The notes under the pieces are model-generated. The model was not told where the DNA came from and did not search any database. It saw only the letters and a list, made by a program, of their open reading frames with translations. Made by a program: the position numbers and the translations under genes. A DNA stretch of 64,000 bases from Gnetum montanum (lineage: Eukaryota > Streptophyta > Gnetopsida > Gnetales > Gnetaceae), in the NCBI GenBank assembly GCA_015680685.1, contig MNCI01001305.1, forward strand, positions 96,273 to 160,272. The letters run 5' to 3'. Of the stretch, positions 24,577 to 34,960 are shown piece after piece; positions within the stretch are counted from its first letter, which is position 1, and each line of letters begins with the position of its first letter.

Positions 24577-25182
24577 CCCTGACAAACAACACTCAAAGGT
24601 TTGGTAATTTGAGTTGGCAATTTGGGTTGGCTTTTTGCATTGGCATTTTTGTGCGTTGGCTTTTTTTTGCGGTTGGCTTTCAACTTAAGGAATTGGCATT
24701 TTGTATTAGCAAGAGCAGTTGGCTTGTTGGAATTTTGCACTGTTAGCTTTCAAGTTCTCACTCAAAAGCATAGTTGGCACATTTTGAGCATTTTGGTCAC
24801 TCTTGAACTCTCTATGCACTATCAGCGTTGTATAACTTGTTATACATTTTCAATCAAGGAAAAGAATTGAACCTGTGACTTTGCGAAAGTGCATTTTCTT
24901 ACCCCAGTTTATTCTCTTATCTCTTCATTATTATCATTTTTTGGCATTATTTTCTTCATTCTTACATTTATTTATTATCAGTTTTACCTCATCTATTTTG
25001 CATTTAAAATAATGTTCATGTAAGGTTAAGTTACACTGATTAAGTTCCTATCTGATCATCCATACCATTCAGGTTGCCCTACTTCTATTTTATCCAGCAC
25101 AGCCCTCACACAGATCTAGGGTTAAATTGTTCACCCAGCAACCTCTCGATGTTTCTAGTCACTAACATTTTCGGTCGCTATA

Positions 25183-25200
25183 GTTTTTGGCACTAGAAGG
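25183..25200 (+). promoter_or_regulatory. Putative primer binding site of C
   Basis: gtttttGGCACTAGAAGG lies immediately behind the 5' LTR, matching the site in B. The primer tRNA is not identified. Confidence 0.5.
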
Positions 25201-25289
25201 AGGGTCTTTTGGTGCCCCTTTTTGTGTCTCACGGGTAGTCCTACACGCTCTCTATACCCTATGACTTATCAGCGTAAACGTGACACCCT

Positions 25290-25828
25290 TACGATTGTTT
25301 ACACAACATGTGGTACAGGCTCTATCCCCCCACAAGCTATTCACCAATCCATCCCTACATCATACCATGCACCAATCACGGCTACCCTGCCTTACGTCCA
25401 TACAATACCTACATCGTAGTTGCATATAGTTTTCACATTCATTCTAGCATCTACACCTATTCCACCATTAGCAGTGAGCCTAGCCCCACCCACGTGGTGG
25501 ACACCATTCACTTCCCCCCCTACTTCGCAACCTTCACAAATGTCCCACTACGCTCACCATCAAATGTACCAAGTCCTCAAATGGTACAACCAAGCTCGGG
25601 ACTATGGTCTGCCCCACTGATCACACAAATGACTCATCCCATGGCACCACCAGCAGTTGCTACTCCAATAGCACTACCCACTAGGTGGTGGGTAGCATAA
25701 GCAGCACCCTTCGTAGGGGCTTCCCCAATAGCACTGCCTATGAGCTAGGCCACTGCCCCTACTACGCCACCAATTTTGGCTACCCCCACAACTCCCCAAC
25801 CATCTACATTACCCCTAGGTGAATGTAG
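25290..25828 (+). pseudogene. gag: Shortened gag of C
   Basis: Pro- and Thr-rich frame with YHAPITATLPYVHTIPTS, matching YHRPVTATLPYVHTIPTS of B. The capsid-like and zinc-knuckle parts present in B are missing; the sequence goes directly to the protease. By comparison with B (15578-17989) this is an internal deletion of about 2 kb, also taking the first half of protease. Confidence 0.7.
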
Positions 25829-26203
25829 ATGCAAAGGAAGATGCCCAAGTTTATCATGGTGGAGGAGATGCCTGAGTTTAACCTGATCCTCGAGAGGTCG
25901 TGGTTAACCCAACTTAGGACCGTCTCTTCACCCATACATCAAGAAATCCATCTACCCTATGCAGGCAGGGAGGTGGTGATCCACGATGATGAGGTGGCAA
26001 CACAAGTAATAAACAACGTAGATATGGAACAGGGTTCGGAGGTCATCACCTCTGAGAACGAGACGCTTGTCTCCATCGACATTAACTGTTTGACAAAAGA
26101 GCTAGCCCAACATGCTAACTCAAAAAATGAAACTATGTGGGTTGAGTTACCTTTTGAAGCGGAAGACAATGATGTAGAAGAATCCCACAATAAAGCCTCT
26201 TAG
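25829..26203 (+). pseudogene. C-terminal half of protease of C
   Basis: An open frame of 124 codons with FNLILERSWLTQLRTVSS, equivalent to FNLILGRSWLAQLGAISS in A, followed by an acidic tail with EEMPEF upstream. The catalytic Asp region is not present. The tail (TMWVELPFEAEDND) ends at a stop before the repeat array. Confidence 0.7.
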
Positions 26204-26394
26204 CCTTATGTCTCACCAAATCCACGATGGATTAGAAAGAAGTTGTGTATAGCATAGAAACTCCACTGCTTCCTACCTGGTTAACATTCATTGTACATTT
26301 ATTTATTGTTTGCTTCACATTCATTCATCTATGCAAGGTGCCTAATTTATTCTTTTAAACCGTTTGCATATCGTCCTTTTACATTACGTCATAG

Positions 26395-26740
26395 CCTGCT
26401 AAGGCCTAAAACTGGCAAAAATCCTTCATTTACATTATACCACTATGGCTCACTAAGGCCTAAAACTAGCAAAATTTTCCATTTACATTACATCCCGACC
26501 TACTGAGGCCTAAAACTGAAAAACTTCTTTACCCCACGTATCCACGATGACCCGAAATGGCCTAAAACTAGCAATGGCCCGAAACAGCCTTAAACTACCA
26601 CTATAGCCCACCAAGGCCTAAAACTGGCTATTTGAAAACACAAATAATAAAAAAGAAAATTATTTTGTTAATCACCTAACAATGGTCTGAAATGGCCCAA
26701 AACTAAAACATAAAAAAGATAAAAACAAATAATGTAGACA
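26395..26740 (+). repeat. About 52-bp repeats between protease and antisense gene in C
   Basis: At least four spaced units and a few shorter ones, each with the core aaggCCTAAAACTAGC (near 26402, 26457, 26507, 26559, then irregular to about 26700). Same core as the arrays at 34380 and 38445. Confidence 0.75.
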
Positions 26741-28360
26741 ATACATAAGCCAGAATAAAGCAAATCTTGTCATAATTCATTTTCCATTTCAAGTCTCAAT
26801 TAAATAATGTTTCCAATAGTCTTTCAAAAATACAAATAAGAGCCCTTGCTATCATGCATCGTCTTCCTCTACATCATCTTCCTCTGCATCATTATTCTCG
26901 CCCTCAGAAGGCCTTACTTCTTCATCTAGATTCTGTATCATAGAAAATGAAGTAGTTAGCTATAGTCATAATAAAAGCTAGAACGAAATAAATTGTTGCA
27001 CCGCAAGAAAGTGACTAACCCGAGATGGCCCAGCATCTATCTCAAGGGATATGTGATCCAAGCTGATCCCGAAGTGTTTCTAGACCTCCTCTTCAGTGAT
27101 GTCCACCCAGTGCCTATCTCCCAAGTCAGCATCTGCTGCAACTTTCTCCTTTTGAACAGCTGTCCATCTTGGTGGTCTTAGAGAAAAGGAGGTAGTGGTA
27201 GTCTCACCCATAGGGAAACTCACTTCCCATTCAGGGGATTCACTGACCATCACTTGTTGCATGAACTTTTCGTAAGCCACAGAAGTGCCAATGACATCTA
27301 GGAACACTTCATGAGTATACAACTTAATAGAAGCATCCCAATACTATTTACGATAGGTGGCATATTTCATTTTATACATATGCTTGTGGTTTTTCTGGGA
27401 CTACCCCCACTCATAAACTCTTGCGCTATAATCTTTCTAATCTTGGTTCTTCTAGGCCAACAAGTCCATTTGCATTTGATACTCAATTATTTTGCACATG
27501 GCCTCGTTTTTGTGCTGCACGGTCGTCAAATATCTTGCATAATAAATGATAGTCATGTGCTAACTGCCATCATTGATATCCCAGGCTAGAAGGAACTCAT
27601 TCCTGGAGTGGAGGTCTCCCATCTCGATGGTCAGATTGGCCTTCTCCTTCTTAAGCTTTTGGACTCATTTCCACAGGTCTTCGTTTACATGCATGCACTC
27701 CCATAGGGAGCATGCCAAGTACAATGCACATTTGCTACCCTCGTCATATATGTGACAAGGTACTTTGGTCACTTCCAATGGGAATAGAGACATGACGTCA
27801 ACCTTGACTGCTTCTTTCGGGTCCCACTTGAGATGAGAGGCTATCGACCACACACAAAAACACATTAGTCATAGTAGCATAGCAAAGTTTAGCAATCCAA
27901 AAGGCCTAGCATAGCATTTAAAAAGCCTATCGTAGCTACTTCACTCACCCACTTCTGGATCAATCTTCCTTAGATGGTTGATCATGTTGTCGACCACCCC
28001 ATACATGAACGAAAACTTATCAGGGCCCATGATCGTAAGAAAATCGAAGAAAGGCCTGTAGTGTCAACAGCGGTGTCTGCCACATAACAAAATATGTTAG
28101 TTATGACCAAGAGGATTACAATAAAGCTGATGAGTAACGCGAATGATAGTGTAAAGGATCCTACCAAGCAAACCCTCAGGGGTGATAGTAGGGGGGTCGC
28201 CCATCGACATACTATCGAATATGCAATCAAACTCACTAGCATCTATTTGTAGCTCCCCTTCTTCTTGCTGACTCAGCAACATGGCAGTGCCCTCTATGTT
28301 CATCTGCTCCTCTGGCACTAAACTACATTTAGCAAAGGGATCATCGGTAGAGGTCCCTTC

Positions 28361-28669
28361 CTAGTTGACATCAGCCTCTTCTTTATTCGCTGGGTCCCTT
28401 CTTTCTGTGGCACCAGCATTATCCTTATCCACAAGAGTGTCCTCCTCATTAGCAAGGGAGTCCTCCTCATCAACAAAAATGTTCTCCTCATCAGCAGGAG
28501 CATTTTCCTCATCAATGGGAGCCCCTCCCTTTGCAACAGGAGCTCCTTCTTTCTTGACTAGGGCCCTTTCCTCTATGGCCAAGGCCCCCGCATCTTTATT
28601 AGTTGCCCCCATTTCGAGGGCTATCACCTCTTCTCCACCTTCTTCTTCTTCTTCTTCCTTTTGTAGCAA
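28361..28669 (-). other. Acidic repeat segment in exon 5 of antisense gene copy 2
   Basis: Open for 102 codons. Contains degenerate units of about 8-10 residues ending in DEE or EE (for example APADEENIF, VDEEDSLANEEDTL). Copy 1 has only a short acidic stretch here (10619-10818), so the segment was expanded in C or lost in A. The plus-strand Ser-rich frame at the same place is only its shadow. Confidence 0.6.
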
Positions 28670-28816
28670 AGCGTGTTCACATTAGGCAAAAGTAGACTAA
28701 CTCGAAACAAATGTTACATTGTGCTACGCTACCTAGCATAGCACAGTATAGCAAGCATTAACCAAACAAATGAAGAAACAAATAAAAAGAAAAAGCATTT
28801 ACCAATGGGAGGCTAT

Positions 28817-31398
28817 TGTTGGCGACCATTTGGGATGCGACCGCCAACGAGTGTCCTCGAACAGGATTTAGGTGCCTGCTAGTCTCTGGCAACACCAAGG
28901 CCCAGATACCTCCAAATAAACTCAGTAGTTAATGTGCGTATGTGTGTATGTTGTTGCAGCATGCGGTTGTGAAAAATGAAACGATTGCATTATGTGTAAA
29001 CTATAGATGATTTATCTTAAAGAGATTCAGCCAACTTTGCCAAGTACTGTGAGTTGTTGAGAGTTCCTATTTTGTTCAATTGCCTAGTCTACGTAGTCCT
29101 TATAATACCTACTTGTAACAAATAGAATTTTGTAAAAAAATTTTAAGCACAACTATGTGAATCTACTTCTAATTTTCCCCAGAGAAAGAGATATTTCCAC
29201 AAGAAAACTAGAAATAAAGCAAGATTCAATGGAAATAGACAGAAAAGAAAGTAGATTTGTGTTAGCTTCAAATATTTAAACAAGGTAAAATGACATGAGT
29301 AAATAATTCGCAATAAAGCTATCCCAAATTCAATAACTACGAATTGTTCAAACTTCCAAGGCTCAAATAAGCAATTTCTTCAAGACAATCCTACTATGCT
29401 ACCAAAAAATTGCTGTGTAAACTACCACGTACGAGACTCCATTTTGGCTAGATAATGGACGTCAACTATTGCATTCAACAGAACCTTCAAAAGACTTGAC
29501 AATTTCTGATCGAAATACCACAGAGATTCACTTTAAAGATAAAAATAAGCTATTTTAGTCCCATCAAAATACCAAAGATTTTCTAAACCCTCTTGACTAT
29601 TGAATCATTCAATGGCATGACTACAAATAGAGGCTCTCTTACAACAATCTCAAAAGCAGTTCTTATACGTTGCAAAATAATAAAATTTACTACTAAAATG
29701 CTCTTAAGGCTTTTAAAAACAAGTGCTTCTATGGCAAAATTTTAACAGAAATTTCTATTAGGGNTAAAGTATGATGTCTTGACCCCCCCTCCCCCCCTCC
29801 TTGAGACCCCAATGTCTTCTCTTTTTATAGGGTTCAAAGGTGTTACATACTTAAAATATCTTAGCTAACTTCTCTCCCAAGTAAGGGAGTTACAACTTAC
29901 CCATGTAGTTAGGAGATATTTCTCACTAATTTAATTGGGAAGTTAAGTAGTTAGGAAGTTGTACATAAAGTTAGGAGGAATTTATGCTACCACTAATATT
30001 TGTAAATATTACAAATATAATATTACAAATATAATAACATTAATATTACAATTATGTTATGGGTAGTAATAATGTTTGAAAAATAATGTAAAACCAGGGC
30101 CTCATGCTATTAGCATATGTGACATTGTGTCATTGCTGAATTAAATTAATCACCACACCATTTAAAATTTTATTTTTGATGAACTACAACTCTGATTTAC
30201 CAACATTGGCCCAAAATATCTCTTGACACCTGTCTTAGTGTGCCTTTGTGTCTTTGTTGTTGGGTTTTGTGGACTAGTATTCAATATTGAATGCTTCGGC
30301 ATTGAGCATGGCTGTTGTTTCGGATTGTAGGTTCCAGGGGCAAACGACATTTGTGATTGCCATTTTTCACCGCCTAAAAAAATTTGAAATGCGTTCTTTG
30401 TGAAAGCCCAGGCTTGTTTGGTGAGGTTGCAGGTGGATTATTTTCCAGAAAATGTTTTGAGCCATGGAAGGCTCCTTTTTGAAACACCGGTCATAGGAAA
30501 TGGTAAGGTAAGTTGCGAAACAACCCTACAACTGCCCAAAAATCCTTCTGTGCAGTGCGCACCTTGCAGTTCCATGATGGCATTGAAGGCACATAGGTCT
30601 GAAACAGAAACCTGAAACTGAAGATTTCGTTACTGAAATTAAAGGAACTGTTGTCGTGAAGCTCTGATGGGCAGCAAAAACCTTAGGGGCTCCTCCTATT
30701 GTGGGAGAGTTTTTTCTTTATTACGGCGAGGGTTTGGGTCATTGCACTAACAAGAACCACACCATTTCTTCCAGTGAGTTAAGAATGTGCAGCATCGCGG
30801 GACTGTGATTTCAGAGAAATTTTAGGGCCTTTTCCAATTCTGCATCACTTCATTTTTTCTCCCTTTGCATTTTGTTGCAAATCTGAAACCTTTCGCAATT
30901 TTGAGTGTCTGAACCAGGGTTGCTATTTGAATGCGTTTCCAACAGAGAAAATTCAAAATGCAGGCTTGCATCGTTTACGAGATGATCTTTGTTTTTTTGG
31001 TTTTTTTCTTTTCACTTCTTGCAACTTGTATCTTCTCCATGTTCGTGACTCTTACCCTTGGTATCCTTTGAAGCTCGAACCGACGTTTCTCCATATTAAA
31101 AATTTTGTTGTTTATTCCTTCAAACCTTATCACCACCTCCTTGAGAGACTAAAAAGATGCTGCAGTAGTATACCCTCTCTCTTTCATTTAAAAACTATAT
31201 TTTTGCACTATTATATGTAGTAACTAATTTAACATGATTATTCCTAGTATTCTTTGTTTTCCACACCAATATTCCATTTTGGGCCACCCCCTAGATTCCA
31301 TACCAATGATATGAAATAACACATTCACATTCTCCTACTCTTACAATAATGTTCAAGATGAGTCTTACTATTACATGGAATGGCCAAATGTGCCAACA
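28817..31398 (-). mobile_element. Solo LTR inserted in exon 4 of antisense gene
   Basis: A 2582-base insertion with ends TGTTGGC and GCCAACA, flanked by GCTAT (28812-28816) and GGTAT (31399-31403), a 5-bp duplication with one change. Homology to the antisense gene is lost exactly inside and resumes outside. No coding domain or primer site is inside, so a solo LTR fits best. On the minus strand a TATA box (CCCTATAAAAAGAG) is near 29825, so the LTR is probably minus oriented. One unknown base is at 29764. Family not identified. Confidence 0.7.
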
Positions 31399-33355
31399 GG
31401 TATATTCTGTGAAGCTTGAACCATAGTTTCTACCCCCCTTCTTCGTTCGTATGGGGAGGCTCCTGAACTAGGTGAGACCTCTTGTGCTGCAACTTTGTGA
31501 TCACCATCTCTACAATGAGGCATTTCCCCTTTGATATGCTACCTGTAGTAGTAGGGGATGCCTCTCCTATGTTGTCTTAGCAATGAAAGTTGTGGGCCAC
31601 CTAATCCCTAGTCGTCATTGAAAATGACTCCCCAATAGCTTCTGGGGGATCCTAGGATTGGGTGGTGCTAAAGACTTGGCAAATCCATGGTTTGAAAATC
31701 TGGTTATGATTTTGCATCACCCAAACTCCATTCTCACAAACTACCAATAATTCTACGAAGCACCGTAAGCAGGCTACAAAGAAGGCATGATGCACATTGA
31801 AATGGAATTCAGGCTTCTTATGAAGCTTGAAAATTTTAGCCTGCAGACCTTTGCAAAGATGTTTGACCCAATTGTAATGGGCCCCCTCTTCCATGACCTC
31901 TCTCATTACCCAAGCTTGCTCAATCCCAATGATTTTTCCTTGGGAGAGTAGCTTGTTGAAAGCACAGGCATGGAAGATGGGGTAAACCATTTTGGCCACT
32001 CTCAATGTAGCCACTTCAATATGGATCCCCTTGCAACCCTTCTCCATCCCTAGCCACTCCTCAATGTCCCCCTAATGGTTTGCTTCCACTAGCATAGTTG
32101 GTCATTAACCTCCACAGTTGGTCATTAACCTCCACGGTTGGTTGTTAACCTCAAGCACCACTAGCATACCGTGGACACATGTGCGGAAGCAATCTGCACT
32201 TTCAGAAAATGAGTCGGATAGGGAAAGCATCTTTGCAGTAGGGACACTTGGGTTGATGGCCAAGAACAACTCAATGAGCCCACCATCCTGAAGGTTGTTG
32301 ACAAGTGATTTCGGTCACCTATTGTAGAGCCAGCATTGGGTCTTGTCCACCTTCCTATACTTCAAACAAATATTAGCCTTGTTATGCCTAGAGGTGATCA
32401 CTGTCACCTCCTAGGATTTCTTATCTACTGTAGCAGTTTACAAAAAGAAAAAGTAAAAAGCTAAACAAAGCAAAAAAATAAAAGAAAAATAGGAATAACA
32501 CTCAAACATGCAAACATAAATTCACAATCTAGCGTACCAGGTTTGAACGACGACAAGAACGGTGGGAGATCCACTGACATGTCTTCAACGGTGATCAGCC
32601 TAAGGGATGTCCAATCCCCATCCAACCAATCAAACTCCTCACACCTATTGTAAAACTGGGAGTATCAGGTTGGATAGGTTTTGTATTCACCCTCGAATTG
32701 GCCTATCACACTGGCACACATATTCCTAGCAGAGGAAAACTCCTGCAGTGCCATCTATGCCAAGGCCAAGGCATCAGTATCACCATGAAGCCCACTCTTA
32801 TTGATGTAAAACCTGGTAACAAAAAGAGCACATACACTGTTAACATTTTTTGCCTAGCATAGCATGCATTGCATAACGTAGTGGAATATGTTTACAGAAC
32901 TCACCCCCCGACATAATAAATGGTTCTTGATGGGTTGTGAAAATAGGTTTGCATGTGGTGAGCAATGAAAAAAATTTTGTACAGGTGGTAGCAATTATAT
33001 TTGAGCATTTCCTAGATCCAAGTCATATGCCTCAATTTTTTTGGACGTTGACTAGATCCTCCTGCCTGCTCACCCCCGATTGATCCATCGGTCAGAAATT
33101 TCAGAATACCCCGATTTGCACCAGGCAACAAGGTTTCTATAATTGCAACTGCTACCTCCTCTGATAAGTGTGACCAAATGATCACACTAAAAGTGCTGGA
33201 GGAGGAATTGTAGGAAGTCCCACGCACGTTCCCGGAACCAGACCGCTTCTCGCTCCACACATGCATGGGGTGGAGGAACGTTGGCCACTGGTTCGCTTAG
33301 GCAGCACAAAACCCCTACAATTTCTAGGATAATCAAGATGGATCTTAACATCACC

Positions 33356-33975
33356 CTGCATAACATAATGGAAAAATTTAACATTATGTTCGAGTGGAGT
33401 TCGCATGTAGCTTAGCAAGATTAGCCGTTTGCAAATAGCGTAGTGTAACTCTTTCCTTGCATATAGCGTCACAAAACCATAATGGCAATAGCGTAGCAAT
33501 GTGATATTGCTGATGCATTGACCAAAAGGTCTCATAATACACTGGCCTAGCATAGCAACAAAAGAATTAAATATGAATTTTAAGCAAGAAATAATTTAAT
33601 ATGTTGCAATCATTTCAATAAATCTTGACATACAAAATGATTCACGCTATGTTGTGTTAGACATGTGTTACACTGTCAAATCTTACACATGGCCAAACCC
33701 TCCTGAGGGTTGTACGCTATACTATTTGCATGCTAAGTTTTCAGAATCACCTAAACCTCTGTGGCGAGGTAGTCACAGTGATGGTGGCCTAGGTAATACT
33801 GCATACAACCTTAGCATAGCATCTGTACACCCGTCGTGGATGAATCAGAAATAGCAGCACTGTAATGGCCAAAATGACAACCAAAATAGTGACAAAAGAT
33901 GCATATTTTCAAAACAAAAAAAAAAGTAGAAACAACAACAGCAACATGGAAAAAAAAGATAGCGTAGAAACTTAC
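33356..33975 (-). other. Long first intron of antisense gene copy 2
   Basis: Bounded by gtaagt (33975-33970) and tgcag (acceptor at 33358-33356). Contains tagcgtagtg and tagcatagc motifs like those of the LTR U3. A small further exon cannot be excluded. Confidence 0.45.
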
Positions 33976-34226
33976 CGGGCCAACAGAGTGTCCTCTCATA
34001 CTGTGACGCACACCTATGATAGACGTTCCAAGGTGTCTTTCACCTCGTCTACCTTGGCAAGCACTAGGTATTTGCATTCTCTTTTAGATGCCATCATCTC
34101 GGTTGCAGATTCTTTCTTTTTCACTACGCTAAATCACCTTGCTCTTTGTCAGCACAACCACTCTACCCTCTAGATGTGGGTTTTGCACTTATGATGAAAA
34201 TGATGAGTTTACCAAGGGTAAACCCC

Positions 34227-34234
34227 TATTTATA
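34227..34234 (-). promoter_or_regulatory. TATA box of the antisense gene in C
   Basis: The minus strand reads GGCTATAAATAGGGG, about 130 bases before the proposed start codon at 34097. The sequence around it (TGTCCCACATTAATC...GGGTTTACCC) has a recognisable counterpart at 7240-7310 in A. This suggests the gene has its own promoter inside the retrotransposon. Confidence 0.6.
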
Positions 34235-34379
34235 GCCAATGTGGTAAAAGGGAACTTGCCATTTTTGCACCCCGATTAATGTGGGACACACCGTACAGTG
34301 TAGCACTCCCACCACAGCATAGCAGCACTATTTTCATCATAGCAGGTGGGCCCAACCAAAAATATCTTCCCACCTGAAA

Positions 34380-34850
34380 CTAGCAACTTACTTTTGCAAG
34401 CACAACTCGTTATTGGTCTGTAAAGACCTTAAACTAATAGTTTTAACCTTTGCAACAATAACTTGTTTATGGTCTACAAAGACCTTAAACTGATAGTTTT
34501 AACCTTTGCAACAATAACTTGTTTATCGTCTGCAAAGACCTAAACTAATACTTACCTTCACAAGCATAACTCGTTATTGATCTACAAAGACCTTAAACTA
34601 ATAGTTCTTACCTTTGCAAGCATAACCCGTTAGCAGTCCGCAAAGACCTTAAACTAATAGTTTTTACTCTTACAAACCTAACCCATTAGCGGTCCACAAA
34701 GACCTTAAATTAATAGTTACAACTCATGATTTGACAAAGTTACTGGTCCACAAAGACCTTAAACTAGCAGTTTCAAACTTCTGCATCCAAACAGTCTACT
34801 ACGACCTTAAACTAGCAAATTGCAAACTTTGTATCATAGTTGACAATTAT
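34380..34850 (+). repeat. 56-bp tandem repeats between antisense gene and pol in C
   Basis: Seven units; the mark caaaGACCTTAAACTAATAG recurs at 34425, 34481, 34537, 34589, 34645, 34701 and 34755, a step of 52-56 bases. The last units are decayed. It lies just upstream of the antisense promoter and just before pol. Confidence 0.9.
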
Positions 34851-34960
34851 TTAATGATTTCAAATTTAAACGTTGCTTTGCAACAATTTACTATGCACCA
34901 TTACTATACATAGGTATCACTTGACTTGGCATTTATCCTATTGTGGCAAGTTGAGCAAGA

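Larger units (their letters stand above)
23703..25182 (+). repeat. 5' LTR of C
   Basis: Starts TGAAACACCATAAAAATTTG. It ends at about 25182 (gtcgctata; expected CA changed to TA). It agrees in order throughout with the 3' LTR. Contains the inverted-motif cluster at 23995-24385. Confidence 0.85.
26852..34097 (-). pseudogene. Antisense spliced gene of Tat element C (copy 2)
   Basis: The best-preserved copy. Proposed exons, 5' to 3': 34097-33976 (starts ATGATGGCATCTAAAAG), 33355-32905 (HAD-like domain), 32812-32538, 32424 to about 28803 (interrupted by a solo LTR), about 28687-28165 (acidic), 28076-27949, 27840-27020 (probable coiled coil), 26932-26852 (very acidic end and stop). Donors are gtaagt, gtgagt, gtacgc, gtaaat, gtagga, gtgagt and gttagt; acceptors end in cag or tag. 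The second exon encodes LIILEIVGVLCC and WFRERAWDFLQFLLQHF then SVIIWSHL, as in FCP1-type HAD proteins but with Glu for the nucleophile Asp. Exon 4 has LLSQGKIIGIEQAWVMREV, matching copies 1 and 3. A further exon in the long first intron is possible. A few TAG stops are present. Function unknown. Confidence 0.72.

Noticed and set aside
28365-28685. Plus-strand Ser-rich open frame of 106 codons
   Set aside because: Exact shadow of the acidic exon on the minus strand; Ser codons come from the reversed GAA/GAG-rich repeats.
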